64,000 nt of DNA from CAWARU01 sp963784575 (GCA_963784575.1 CAWARU010000001.1:992001-1056000); one strand, 5' to 3'. Counted from the stretch's first letter, positions 37,804 through 47,657 are shown. The notes: generated by a model from the letters alone, not told the origin. Program-made: numbers and translations.

Positions 37804-38604
37804 ATGAAAAAACAGATTGTCATCAAGAAACAGAGAGTCATGAAGAAACAGATTAAACAACTTAGAATTGCAATTCCAAAATTGATTTTCTCACTGTTTC
37901 TTTGTTTTTGCTGGCTTCCGCAGGCAAGTGCTGAGGCAATCACAATCTGTCCAAATATATATTTGGGATTTGATGGCCAACACAGGCACACCACTTGGCA
38001 TACCAATTATGGCGGCAATCTCTTTAAAAAGAATTATCCCCAAGGAAATGTTTTCGTCGGTGTTGAATTTAATGATTATGTCGGATTTGAAGTAGGATAT
38101 GAAGACAGTGTGAAGAAAACGCGTTTTAGCTCCCTACCCAGCGGTACCATCGCTCTTGGAATTCCAGTAGGGACACCAAACTCCCCAGTACCTTTCTCTC
38201 CGCCCGTGTTGCATTATTCAACTGCTCAATTCAAGGGTTGGAATTATTCCTTGATTGGTTATATCCCTTTTTACAGACCAGACTGCTCCTACTTTTTTGG
38301 AAGCATTGGCGCTGTCAACTTGAGAATTGCTCAAAGTGACCAAATAGTACAAGATTCTATCAATGCCTTCAGAGTCAATGCCTTAAGTTCCACTTTTAAG
38401 AAAAGCAGGAACGTTTTCACATTGGGTTTCGGCTGGCTATTTCTGCTGGATGAAGTGTGTGCCTTCAGAGTGAGGCTTGTATGGGAAAATACTGAAAAAA
38501 TCAGACGAATAGTTGCAAAACAATCCAATATCAACGGCATCGGAATACTCAAACCACAAAATACTTTTATCTATGGAATCGGCGTGGTATTTAAAATATT
38601 ATGA
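37804..38604 (+). CDS. Outer-membrane beta-barrel protein, paralogue of the gene at 55784
   Basis: 266 aa with AAGGA 7 nt before the ATG. An unusually basic N-terminus (MKKQIVIKKQRVMKKQ) precedes a hydrophobic core (LIFSLFLCFCWLPQ) and a likely cleavage after ASA at ~45. A second ATG at 37840 would give a more normal signal peptide. The mature part alternates aromatic and polar residues like a small OmpA/OmpW-type barrel. It shares GGNLFKKNY.QGN.FVGV.FND with the 55784 protein and ends VVFKIL. The function is unknown; surface structure or adhesion are options. Confidence 0.75.
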   Translation: MKKQIVIKKQRVMKKQIKQLRIAIPKLIFSLFLCFCWLPQASAEAITICPNIYLGFDGQHRHTTWHTNYGGNLFKKNYPQGNVFVGVEFNDYVGFEVGYEDSVKKTRFSSLPSGTIALGIPVGTPNSPVPFSPPVLHYSTAQFKGWNYSLIGYIPFYRPDCSYFFGSIGAVNLRIAQSDQIVQDSINAFRVNALSSTFKKSRNVFTLGFGWLFLLDEVCAFRVRLVWENTEKIRRIVAKQSNINGIGILKPQNTFIYGIGVVFKIL

Positions 38605-38803
38605 TCGAGTTCCCCGCTGAGTTGTATAGCCCCTGAGTTGCTGCTCTGTTTAGTCCCTGATTACTCTCCGATCTGGTTAATTTCTCTAATCTAGTTAATC
38701 CAGATAATCTAGATAAATGTCATAAATTCACTTTAAATAAATTTCTTATTAGGGTATTCTAAACGATTCTGAAATCAGTTAATATAGGAGTATCTACACC
38801 TTC

Positions 38804-40531
38804 ATGAAAACATTAGGAACGTTAACGGTGGACATACATCAACTCATTTCGGATATTCGTAAATTCACCTCTACCTATATTGCCTTAAAAAATAAAATTT
38901 TCGTGGATGCCGGCATTGTAAAACGAGCAAAAAAGACTGTGTCAAAATCTGCGCTGGCTAAAGTCAGCGTCACAAAAATCAGAGACCAGAATGCAAAAAT
39001 TGCGGCGGATATAAATCCTGAGATAATCAAACTGACAAAGTTTCTAGAATCCCTCGAGCAAAAACTCTGCGATTCAGCTTTACAAAGACGTGACTATTTG
39101 AATTTATATATAAAAATTGTAACTGAAATCATAAGCCTTGATAAAAAAATATCAAGCCTTAAAACGAGCCTATACAGTGTCCATGAAAAAGATCTAATAG
39201 AAAAAAATCAGCTTGAAATGATTCTGCTTGAAAAACTACTCCAAGCGTATCAAAAGCTGGAAACTGCCTTCATAGAAATATTTGACACTTTCAATACCAC
39301 AGATATAGTGAAGAAAGTGGATTCTCTCTATAAGAATAAATACCTTGAACTAGAGAATAACCGCAACAAAGACATATTGATATGGGAATCACTGCAGCAG
39401 ACATTAACTACTCTCATAGAGGAAGCACAGAAACAGCAGGAACACGAACAAGGATTGTTTAATTCGATCAATGATGAGGCTCTGTTACAAAAAAATCCTC
39501 TCACCCCAATTGAAATTTCAAACATTAGAGAACTTGAAACATACTTCTACAATCGAAAAACTCTCCAAAAAAAACCCCCTGGAAAATTTGTTGAGGAAGT
39601 CATTCTCTCAAACCTCCGTCAGTTGATGCGCACTGAGCAATTATGCAAGGATTTTAATGTCAATTTTTTAAATTATTTTCATAATAAATCCACTGTCGAA
39701 GACAATTTACTTCCTTTCTGTACAGGAGTGGTCTTCGATTTTGGAAAAAGAGTTCATCAAGATCGAGAGTATTCTCTTGGAAAAAAACAGAGTAACTTTC
39801 TACAAACCATGTCATCAGTATTCGAAATTCTCCGAGCAGATAAATTCCCGCCGGATTTAATGCTGGATAAATTCTTTCAGGGTGATCAAATTATTAGTCC
39901 AGAGATTATTTGGTGTCGCAACCAATTACCGAAATTTCTGCCCATCTCCGGAAGGGCATCCATCATCAAAGGAGCCTCGAAAGACAATCCTTTGCGGTGT
40001 GAAGGGAACCAAATAGTATTGGATTGTATGCAAATGCTGAACAATCCTTCTGCATCGCCTCGACTGGTAGAAATCACATTAAGTACTGTCCATAAACAAT
40101 ATCCTGCTCATACCATAGGCATGGCTAAAGTTTCGACCCCTGTTCCTTCATTGTCAGGTAAAGTAAGCGTAAAAGATAGATATTATTTAATAAATTCTCA
40201 TATGGGAGAGTTCAGTTGCGATTGTCCTAAGCAATTTGCAGAATGGATGCAGCAGCACTTTCAAATGATTCGTTACAATATTTTCTACAATGGATACACC
40301 ATTAGAAGCATCGATAAAGCCATAGCAATGATCCTAAAGCCTGGCACCTCTCGAATCGAGCAAGAGAAGGCACTGGCTCAGAAGTCAGCGTTTATTTTAG
40401 CAAATTATCGATTGCATCTCGTAAAGAACAGCAACATAAAATCCAAATTATCCCCCAAAGTTAACATTAAACAAGTAGAAAATGCTGTGGTTGCTAAAGA
40501 TACTAAACCTAAACCAGTCTCTAAATATTGA
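38804..40531 (+). CDS. Coiled-coil protein with papain/C58-like C-terminal region
   Basis: Not a named protein; 575 aa. Residues ~1-290 are long helices (likely coiled coil). Residues ~300-490 resemble YopT/C58-type cysteine peptidases: LLPFCTGVVFDFGK puts a Cys at 306 at a helix start, AHTIGMAK puts a His at 436, and YYLINSHMGEFSC puts Asn464 where YopT has the Asp of DPNYGEF; the helix FAEWMQQHF follows. Cys-His-Asn would be papain-like. This is read by eye and needs a profile search. There is no signal peptide. C58 enzymes in pathogens cut host GTPases, so an effector role is plausible. The end is PKPVSKY, not the [RK][KP]F tail. Confidence 0.55.
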   Translation: MKTLGTLTVDIHQLISDIRKFTSTYIALKNKIFVDAGIVKRAKKTVSKSALAKVSVTKIRDQNAKIAADINPEIIKLTKFLESLEQKLCDSALQRRDYLNLYIKIVTEIISLDKKISSLKTSLYSVHEKDLIEKNQLEMILLEKLLQAYQKLETAFIEIFDTFNTTDIVKKVDSLYKNKYLELENNRNKDILIWESLQQTLTTLIEEAQKQQEHEQGLFNSINDEALLQKNPLTPIEISNIRELETYFYNRKTLQKKPPGKFVEEVILSNLRQLMRTEQLCKDFNVNFLNYFHNKSTVEDNLLPFCTGVVFDFGKRVHQDREYSLGKKQSNFLQTMSSVFEILRADKFPPDLMLDKFFQGDQIISPEIIWCRNQLPKFLPISGRASIIKGASKDNPLRCEGNQIVLDCMQMLNNPSASPRLVEITLSTVHKQYPAHTIGMAKVSTPVPSLSGKVSVKDRYYLINSHMGEFSCDCPKQFAEWMQQHFQMIRYNIFYNGYTIRSIDKAIAMILKPGTSRIEQEKALAQKSAFILANYRLHLVKNSNIKSKLSPKVNIKQVENAVVAKDTKPKPVSKY

Positions 40532-40620
40532 TTTAATAACTTAGTTCCTTGACTCATTCCCTTCCATGAACAAAACTTAATTAAGGATGGTGAAAAAGGA
40601 ATTGGGGTATTGAACAACAC

Positions 40621-42090
40621 ATGAGTCACTTTAGCTCTTATTACATCGCGGCAATCATAATCTTTCTACTCATTTCACTCGGCCTATGGGACATCTATCA
40701 AAAAAAACACAGCATCTTAAGAACATTCCCCATCGTTGGTTACTTCAGATATCTCCTAGAATGGATGGGAGTTTATTTACGGCAATACTGGTTTCTATCC
40801 GATAGAGAAGAGCTTCCTTTCAATCGGGCAACTCGAACCTGGGTATACAAAGCAGCCAAAGGTTTAGATACCATCATTGCTTTTGGGTCTACCAGAGATT
40901 TACGTCCTGTTGGGACGGTTTTTTTCGTTGATGCCCCCTTCCCTACTTGGGAAAAATATCCTATCAGTGAGGTCACTATTGGGCCCTATTGTAAGTATCC
41001 CTATGTCACCGATTCTTTATTCAATATTTCTGCCATGAGTTATGGCTCGATTTCAAAAAATGCCATACTGGCCTTGTCACATGGTGCAAAAAAAGCGAAC
41101 TGTTGGTTGAATACAGGCGAAGGAGGTCTCACACAATATCATTTGGAAGGCGGTTGCGATTTGATTGCCCAAATCGGAACCGCAAAATTCGGCTATCGTG
41201 ATGTAGACGGAAATTTCAGTCCAGAAGCAGTGCGAGGCGTTGCCTTATTCCCGCAAGTAAAAATGTTTGAATTGAAATTGAGCCAAGGCGCAAAACCCGG
41301 TAAAGGCGGCCTCTTACCCGCTGCAAAGGTCACCCCTGAAATCGCTGCTATTCGTTTTATCCAACCTTTTCAAGATGCCGTCAGTCCCAATCGTTTTCCA
41401 GAAATAGGCAATGTACAAGAATTATTAGATTTTATTGAGCGAATTCGTACTTTAACCGGAAAACCCACCGGTTTTAAAACAGTCATTGGTGAAGCTGATT
41501 GGTTGAATGAACTCTGCGAAGAAATCATCAAGCGAGGCCCGGAAAGTGCCCCTGATTTTATCACGTTGGACGGTGCAGAAGGCGGAACAGGTGCAGCACC
41601 CGCGAGCTTAGCGGATTATATGGGTTTACCCATTGCGGAAAGTTTACCCATATTGGTGGATACTTTGGTTGAATATGGTTTGAAAGATCGCATAAAAGTG
41701 ATTGCTGCTGGCAAACTTATTACTTCAGCGGAAGTTGCGTGGGCATTGTGTGTGGGAGCAGATTTTGTCAACTCTGCGCGAGGATTTGCTTTTGCTTTAG
41801 GTTGTATTCAGGCTTTAAAATGTCATACGAATCATTGTCCAACCGGCGTGACTTCTCATAATCCTTATTTCCAACGCGCCTTGGATCCCACCAATAAAGC
41901 AGAAAGAGTTGCAAATTATGTTAAAAGAATCATTTATGAAACAGGCACCATCAGCCATTCCTGCGGTGTCCGCGAACCGCGCGAACTGACCCGTAAACAT
42001 GCACGGCTTGTCACTGAAAATGGTTTATCTATTTCGATGGAAAAATTGTATCCTAATAAGATTGTAGGAGTGAAATCTAAGAAGAGTTAA
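40621..42090 (+). CDS. FMN-binding glutamate synthase-family protein
   Basis: 489 aa. An N-terminal TM helix (~5-22) anchors a glutamate-synthase central domain homologue. Motifs: ISAMSYGSISKNAILALSHG, NTGEGGL, KPGKGGLLPAAKVTPEIA, FITLDGAEGGTGAAPASLAD, the phosphate-binding IKVIAAGKLITSAEVAWALC, and the Cys cluster ALKCHTNHCPTGV, which could bind an Fe-S centre. The glutaminase domain of true GltB is missing, as in other stand-alone members of this family, whose reaction is not well established. It is metabolic rather than effector-like, but lies within the accessory insertion between rsmI and lpoA. Confidence 0.88.
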   Translation: MSHFSSYYIAAIIIFLLISLGLWDIYQKKHSILRTFPIVGYFRYLLEWMGVYLRQYWFLSDREELPFNRATRTWVYKAAKGLDTIIAFGSTRDLRPVGTVFFVDAPFPTWEKYPISEVTIGPYCKYPYVTDSLFNISAMSYGSISKNAILALSHGAKKANCWLNTGEGGLTQYHLEGGCDLIAQIGTAKFGYRDVDGNFSPEAVRGVALFPQVKMFELKLSQGAKPGKGGLLPAAKVTPEIAAIRFIQPFQDAVSPNRFPEIGNVQELLDFIERIRTLTGKPTGFKTVIGEADWLNELCEEIIKRGPESAPDFITLDGAEGGTGAAPASLADYMGLPIAESLPILVDTLVEYGLKDRIKVIAAGKLITSAEVAWALCVGADFVNSARGFAFALGCIQALKCHTNHCPTGVTSHNPYFQRALDPTNKAERVANYVKRIIYETGTISHSCGVREPRELTRKHARLVTENGLSISMEKLYPNKIVGVKSKKS

Positions 42091-42112
42091 TTACTATCCA
42101 TAGATATAATTA

Positions 42113-42550
42113 CTATCCATAAATCTTCTTCGCCCTCTCCACAAATGCCTTCATTGCATTTTTTACTTCACTCCGAACTATCGGAATGACAGTCCAATTC
42201 ATGAAAGCGTTTGCAAATTCAATCTGCAACTCAAAACCGAATTGCGTCTTTCCATCATTGGTCGCATCAAAGCGCCAATACCCTTGCAGCAATTTTACTG
42301 CACCGCCGCCCGTAAAAAAACGAATGTCAATCAATTTGTTCTGCGATAAAAGATAGGTAATATTGACTGCAAAACTGATCCCCATCTTTTCGCCATAAAC
42401 CGTCGCATCTATCCTCGTTGGACTCTTGCTCTTAACAGTCACTCGCTTACACCAGGGCAGGAATTCAGGATAATTTTCAAGCGCTATAACCAAATCATAC
42501 ATCTGTGCATTGGTATAGGGCACGACATTACTTTGTTTGATAACAGCCAT
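42113..42550 (-). CDS. ratA: RatA / Coq10-like START-domain protein
   Basis: 145 aa. Members bind hydrophobic ligands such as ubiquinone intermediates (Coq10); in E. coli RatA is reported to block 70S assembly. The start at ATG 42550 (MAVIKQSNVVPY) has GGAGGTG 7 nt upstream; the frame extends further, but that part is encoded by a palindromic repeat. Signature: YDLVIALENYPEFLPWCKR, the beta strands, and NWTVIPIVRSEVKNAMKAFVERAKKIYG at the end. ratB and smpB, its usual neighbours, are not here. Confidence 0.9.
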   Translation of the reverse strand: MAVIKQSNVVPYTNAQMYDLVIALENYPEFLPWCKRVTVKSKSPTRIDATVYGEKMGISFAVNITYLLSQNKLIDIRFFTGGGAVKLLQGYWRFDATNDGKTQFGFELQIEFANAFMNWTVIPIVRSEVKNAMKAFVERAKKIYG

Positions 42551-42570
42551 TTCAACACCTCCAAGTATCT

Positions 42571-42596
42571 TGGATTCCCGCCTCCGCGGGAATCCA
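42571..42596. repeat. REP-like palindrome upstream of ratA
   Basis: TGGATTCCCGC (42571-42581) pairs perfectly with GCGGGAATCCA (42586-42596), loop 4 nt. Palindromes of this type (ATTCCCGC..GCGGGAAT) are common dispersed repeats in proteobacteria. Confidence 0.7.
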
Positions 42597-42879
42597 GTAT
42601 TAATTTCATATTGCATTATATTAGTTAATAGTATCAAAGTCCTTGAGTATACACATTATTTAAAATATGTTTTGAAACTTGACTTAAACTATCAAAATCT
42701 TATATCTTCAATTATCTTTTATTTTTTTTATCCATTAAATATAGACCAGGTAATTTTTAATAAGTTTATTATACCCATACACGTTTAAGACAAATTATTG
42801 TATTTTATACGACACATTTACTCTATATTTAAATTTAATTTACTCAATTACAGCTTACAGGCTCAAGATAGGAAAAATC
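42597..42879. other. AT-rich intergenic gap between ratA and the SET-like gene
   Basis: Very AT-rich and without a gene. ACTCAATTA near 42842-42850 matches one half of the palindrome at 8556-8577, but the other half is missing. AGGAAAAATC precedes the ATG at 42880. Confidence 0.35.
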
Positions 42880-44436
42880 ATGGCAATCACCAAACTTTTA
42901 GCTGAAAATCTCAAGCAAGTTCAAAAGGAACTGCAACCTTCCAACCGGATATCACTTCTGGATGATATTTATTCTCCCGAGTATATCCTCTATTCTCAAG
43001 ATGGCAAAACCGTAAAATTACCCCAAAAATCCTTCCTAAAAATGAGCTGTGCAAGCCTCATTGGACCTATTGCTGAAACAGTCTATGTGAAAGAATCTGA
43101 TCTCCAAAAATGGCAGCAAGACTCTCTAGACTTACTCCGAGAAGGGGGAGTTAGCCGTAAAATGGCGAGCCAAACCTTAAGTAAATTGATTCACGAATCA
43201 CATCAAAAATTGTGCTTGTTTGATGTAGGTGATGGGGTAGGCTACAGTTGCAAGGCTGCTGCAAAAATCAAAAAAGGGACTCTATTCCTGTATGCGGGGG
43301 AAGCATATTTGGCTGGTCTACATGCTAATGTCAATATTCCCGCATCAGTGTATCTGTATGCCTTCGCTAAAAGGGCTGATCATAGTGTCGGAGTCGATGC
43401 AAAATTCAGTGGCGGCCTCGCAAGATGGATAATGCACTTGACCGGAACAGCAGCAGAAAAAGGCATCAAATGCAATAATCTAGCATCCTATCCGATATAT
43501 TTAACAGACAAAAAAATGGTTATTCCCTGTCTTATAGCAGAAAGTGACATTGAAAAGGATGAGGTGTTGGGATATAACTATAATGAACAAGCTTTCTTTA
43601 AAGAACTCAGAATCCCTGTACGGTATGTCAATAATACTGGAAAGTTGATGGAGGTTGATGAGCTCGAATTAACCCTTGAGCTTCAAAACATGTTAGACAA
43701 AACATTCAAATCTATCAAAATGACAATTCCTTGGTCGATGATTAAGTCTTACCTAGAGGATCCTAACCCCCAAAATAGGTATTGCATGATAAGAGGAAAA
43801 ACTAAGGATTATAATCTCTGCATGGTATTGGCTGAAACAGGCATGAAAAAACTCATGAAATATTACAGAAAAACGAAATATGTGGCAATTGAAGCCGATC
43901 AGTATTTGGATACGAAAATCATCGATTCACTGGCGCAGAAGATCCTGAATTTTATGTTAAAACATTGCCAACACCCCTTTTTTCAACAATGTCTACGCTA
44001 CATAAAACAAAACAAGACCTGGGTAATTGATTGTAGTCAACCAGGTATCCTTATTTTTGACTCCGGAATACCCATGAAACTCCACACGTACTTTGAAGAT
44101 TTGCTGCAAAAAATTGATTTTTCTGAAGTAATCACTATTATTCCTCAAGAAGAATATTTCGCATTTGGAATTGGCACTGCACAAGCACGCTATCTTGCTG
44201 AGAAATTCAGAATATTACCCGGCAAAAAACCCTTTTTATCATTTACAAAAGCAGAGCAAGGAACAATATTGCAAAACTTAATAGAAACAATTAATGCACA
44301 ACCCGGTTACCTCGACACCTTGGATTTAAACAAACCCGCTACAGTACGCCCCTTACTTCAAGTTGCGGATGCAGAATTTGATGCAAGGGGCGGCACTCAA
44401 CAGGGCAATCAACTTAAAAAGGCTTTAGGACTGTAA
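42880..44436 (+). CDS. SET-domain-like protein (possible lysine methyltransferase effector)
   Basis: 518 aa. Residues ~112-236 follow the order of a SET domain: FDVGDGVGYSCKAAAKIKKG then FLYAGE (cf. GrGvfA..dIkkGe.i.eYvGE), a middle segment, ARWIMHL at 181-187 (cf. ARFINHS), and IAESDIEKDEVLGYNYN at ~219-235 (cf. Ar.dI..GEEltydYn). The NHS motif is degenerate (IMHL), so activity is uncertain. The last ~280 residues are unrecognised helices and strands. Legionella RomA is a precedent for a SET effector that methylates host chromatin; function here is inferred. It lacks the [RK][KP]F tail (ends LKKALGL). It converges with the Sel1 gene. Confidence 0.6.
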   Translation: MAITKLLAENLKQVQKELQPSNRISLLDDIYSPEYILYSQDGKTVKLPQKSFLKMSCASLIGPIAETVYVKESDLQKWQQDSLDLLREGGVSRKMASQTLSKLIHESHQKLCLFDVGDGVGYSCKAAAKIKKGTLFLYAGEAYLAGLHANVNIPASVYLYAFAKRADHSVGVDAKFSGGLARWIMHLTGTAAEKGIKCNNLASYPIYLTDKKMVIPCLIAESDIEKDEVLGYNYNEQAFFKELRIPVRYVNNTGKLMEVDELELTLELQNMLDKTFKSIKMTIPWSMIKSYLEDPNPQNRYCMIRGKTKDYNLCMVLAETGMKKLMKYYRKTKYVAIEADQYLDTKIIDSLAQKILNFMLKHCQHPFFQQCLRYIKQNKTWVIDCSQPGILIFDSGIPMKLHTYFEDLLQKIDFSEVITIIPQEEYFAFGIGTAQARYLAEKFRILPGKKPFLSFTKAEQGTILQNLIETINAQPGYLDTLDLNKPATVRPLLQVADAEFDARGGTQQGNQLKKALGL

Positions 44437-44445
44437 AAAGCCTTT
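44418..44445. terminator. Stem-loop at the end of the SET-like gene
   Basis: AAAGGCTTT (44418-44426) pairs with AAAGCCTTT (44437-44445). It spans the stop codon and lies between convergent genes. Confidence 0.45.
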
Positions 44446-44478
44446 ACTACTGAAAAGTCAAGCGGTGGAATAATAAAA

Positions 44479-47400
44479 TTAGTAGAATTTACGGGTTTTG
44501 ATTTGTTTACTCTGTCCATCCACTGTCGAGACTACAGGCTCCATTCCGTCGGCAGATTCTTTCGAGCTTTGTGGCTGCGATTCATCTAGTCGTTTCATAT
44601 TCAATTGAGATGCAAGCTCTGAAAGCGCACCTTTTTGCAATTGCAATGGAATCGCACAAGCTTCGCTTTCTTTTTTGATCTGCGACTGATGCTTAGTAAA
44701 CAGAAATTCACTTATCTCTAACCGCGATTTGCAAATGGATTGCCAGGCTATATGGGATGGGTAAAGTTTATCCTGATTTTTGCGCGTTTTTGCAGTATTG
44801 ATACTTTCAGGCATTTTTATCAAGTAGGACAAAATAATATCCCAAATCACTTTGGTCATTTCCTGATTTTCTGCATTGCATTCCTGTTTATACAAAAACA
44901 ATTGGAGATAGGGTTTTAAGTCCCGATACAATGGCCGCTGTTCCACTTTTTTAGTGTTATTTTTCAACCTTATGATCCATGAATTATATTTTTTAATTCG
45001 TCTATCGATCTCATTTTTTACTATGCTCTTCAGTAACGATTCTGATTGATCCATCAACAACTTGTTTTGCGAGGGAACATCATAATGGTTACGAAAAAAA
45101 GGAACCTTTTCAAAATAACCTTGAATAGCTATTTGGTGTTTAACACACCAATCAGAAGCGGTTTTTTGTATCATTTCCTTTGCTATTTCTTCTAATAAAA
45201 AGGGATATACAGAATACTTTTCAGGAGAAATTATTGCTTTCCAATCTCTACAAAGCTCCAATAAGTATTCTGCTTTTATCTTTAGGAAGAGATTGACGAT
45301 TTTTTTCTTGAAACCTAGGAGACAAGGTTCGATTGCTGTTCTGTGGTGGAGCAGGTCTATCGCTCCATTGGGACAGGGAAAATGTAAGCCTGCAGCCACA
45401 TCCAGAGCTGTTTTTTCCTGGTCATTTTGAACATTGATGGGATAATTCTGCCTAATCAGCATAGAGAGTAAATCATCTCGAAAGGTTTCGATGACGCTAT
45501 GTACCGGAAGCTTTTCTATATAATTCAAGAAATGGTTTCTATCCATGGTAAAATTGCCAACCTCTCTCCAAGGTAGCTCTTTAGCCTTTTTATAATGAAA
45601 CAGTATTTTTTCCCAAGAGTGCTTGGCAATTAGAGTATTGTCTAGCATGCCTTGGTTCTCGAGACAAACCATCCCGGAGTCCTTAAAGTAAAGAATCGCA
45701 AGAAAAGCATGAACTTCGCCATTGGGTATTTTTGCAAGCTCTGCCGCAAATAATTGCAGCTTCCGCATTCGATACTTACTTTTCTCGTTTTCATCACTTA
45801 ATTTATGGTACTCTTCATCAATAATTAAACCATTTTCTTCATATCTTCGAATGTGTAAATCATATAGCATGATTATTGAAACTTGAGCTTTTACATCGCC
45901 ATGTTCTGCCGCGGACTGATACCAAAAATAGCCTTGTTTTACCCCAAAAACCCATCGTTTTTCCGCATCATCTTTTATTTCTGGGCCATATTCTGTCTCA
46001 GGAATTTGATTCTGAAAGTAGTAATCGCCAAGCATTAATTGCATATCCTGAACGCCATTTAAAACAGCTTTTTTACACCATACAAAAGCTTGCCTTAACC
46101 TAAAGACAATTCGTTCATCTGGGTCAGTGATTGATCCATACTCAGTTTCTGGTACCCCGATATTATTAAAGTAAAAATTCGAAAGCAAAGCTTCCGCTTT
46201 AGGGTTACCCGCCAATGCCAAACTCTTGCACCAACTAAATTCTTGAAGCTGATATTTTAGTTTTTCATCTTCCGCCTTCAGTTTGTCATAGAATTCAATT
46301 AAAATTCCTCTATCCTCTAGTCGGCCGAGTTCGGGATCATAGTCAGCATTGTCGTCAGATTGAATTTTCGCAAATTCCCACCAAAAATAAGCCTGTTGTA
46401 ATTTGGAATATGAATCAGAATCAACACCGTTTAAAAAACCATTTAATGGAAGGTGATCATGAAAATACATATAACTTAAGGTAATTGCAGCTTTCGCACG
46501 TCCCTGTTCTGCAGCTTGTCTTAGCAAGTCAAAGGCTCTCCATCGCTTTGCCAAAAGTGCATTAACGGGCGAACGCCTTGCAAACTCTTGTTGTAATGAG
46601 ACATAGTATAAATCATTGCCGATGGCTTCCAGTGCTGCAGCAAGCCCCTGATTTGCTGCTTCCAAAGTTAAATCACGGTACATTGTCATATGATATTTTT
46701 CTTTTTCATTATCATCGCTAAAGGTTTTGCCATCCAGCAAGGCAATCGTATGATCGTCACGGTACATCAAGGAGAGATTATATTTTGCCATCGTGTGGTT
46801 TTGTTGAGAGGCAGCGCTCAAATATTGGAATGCCTGCCTGCGGCAATATTGTACTCTCTCATCACCTTCTCTATACTCAGCCGGAATCCCTGCTTCTGGA
46901 ATAAGATGATGATTGAGAAAATATAATCCCATTTTATATTGCGCATCGCGATAGCCTATGCTTGCATTTTTTTGATGCCGAAAGAAAGGATGTTTTTCCG
47001 GATGCAGTTCTTGCTCTTTAGCGGTTAAAGCCAAACTATAGTCTACCGCTTCTTTTACATGCTTTGCATCTGATGAATGTAGATTTCTTTCTCCTTGCAT
47101 TTTGGTTTTCAGGAATTTTACGGCTGCGGCTACATCGGGAATGTTAATCGCAAAGATTAGATTTACTATGGTTTGAATCCAATTGCATTCTTCTGCACTG
47201 ATTTTCTGTGCCGAGCGAAGTGCAGCAAAAAAATCATGAAGCTTTTCATGCAGTGGGATGGGTGTATTTAATTCAGGCGCATTTAGACTTAATACCAGTT
47301 TGTTCGCGATATCATTTATTTTGCTCTTATTTTCCTTATCAAGCTTACCGTCTTTATCACCAGGTTCTGCGTAGCATTGAAACAACAGGTCAAAAAGCGC

Positions 47401-47499
47401 TGCAATCTCTTTCAGCTTTTTCACCGTGAATTCGGAAAAATCTGCGTCACTTTTCTTTGGTAAATGTTTCTTGAATAATAAATATTTTAATATTAACAT
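44479..47499 (-). CDS. Sel1-like repeat protein with ankyrin-like unit and TRKFY C-terminus
   Basis: 1006 aa from the ATG at 47499, which has AAGGTGAG before it; an upstream in-frame TTG is rejected. Residues ~175-610 hold Sel1/TPR-type helix pairs: AQYKMGLYFLNHH, AKYNLSLMYRDDH, AAEQGRAKAAITLSYMYF, AALAGNPKAEALLSNFYF-like units, AAEHGDVKAQVSIIMLY. They are spaced by long inserts. EKTALDVAAGL near ~680 is ankyrin-like. Residues ~700-930 are helical with no known match. The end is QSKQIKTRKFY, the common tail. Sel1 proteins such as LpnE and EnhC act in host interaction in Legionella. It lies just upstream of lpoA on the other strand. Confidence 0.8.
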   Translation of the reverse strand: MLILKYLLFKKHLPKKSDADFSEFTVKKLKEIAALFDLLFQCYAEPGDKDGKLDKENKSKINDIANKLVLSLNAPELNTPIPLHEKLHDFFAALRSAQKISAEECNWIQTIVNLIFAINIPDVAAAVKFLKTKMQGERNLHSSDAKHVKEAVDYSLALTAKEQELHPEKHPFFRHQKNASIGYRDAQYKMGLYFLNHHLIPEAGIPAEYREGDERVQYCRRQAFQYLSAASQQNHTMAKYNLSLMYRDDHTIALLDGKTFSDDNEKEKYHMTMYRDLTLEAANQGLAAALEAIGNDLYYVSLQQEFARRSPVNALLAKRWRAFDLLRQAAEQGRAKAAITLSYMYFHDHLPLNGFLNGVDSDSYSKLQQAYFWWEFAKIQSDDNADYDPELGRLEDRGILIEFYDKLKAEDEKLKYQLQEFSWCKSLALAGNPKAEALLSNFYFNNIGVPETEYGSITDPDERIVFRLRQAFVWCKKAVLNGVQDMQLMLGDYYFQNQIPETEYGPEIKDDAEKRWVFGVKQGYFWYQSAAEHGDVKAQVSIIMLYDLHIRRYEENGLIIDEEYHKLSDENEKSKYRMRKLQLFAAELAKIPNGEVHAFLAILYFKDSGMVCLENQGMLDNTLIAKHSWEKILFHYKKAKELPWREVGNFTMDRNHFLNYIEKLPVHSVIETFRDDLLSMLIRQNYPINVQNDQEKTALDVAAGLHFPCPNGAIDLLHHRTAIEPCLLGFKKKIVNLFLKIKAEYLLELCRDWKAIISPEKYSVYPFLLEEIAKEMIQKTASDWCVKHQIAIQGYFEKVPFFRNHYDVPSQNKLLMDQSESLLKSIVKNEIDRRIKKYNSWIIRLKNNTKKVEQRPLYRDLKPYLQLFLYKQECNAENQEMTKVIWDIILSYLIKMPESINTAKTRKNQDKLYPSHIAWQSICKSRLEISEFLFTKHQSQIKKESEACAIPLQLQKGALSELASQLNMKRLDESQPQSSKESADGMEPVVSTVDGQSKQIKTRKFY

Positions 47500-47657
47500 T
47501 GACTCACCTTTATACAGTATGGTAACCAACTTCTATATGTGTTTCTTAGTTTTCATACTATCAATATCTCATTGTTCATTCAACCATAATGTCTGTTCTA
47601 TAAAAAATATGTTAAAATAATAACAATAAATAGGGATATTTTGGAAAGAGAGGTCTT

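Noticed and set aside
42551..42637. N-terminal extension of ratA (PRRRESK)
   Set aside because: Encoded by the REP-like palindrome; the ATG at 42550 has a GGAGGTG site and matches the family start.
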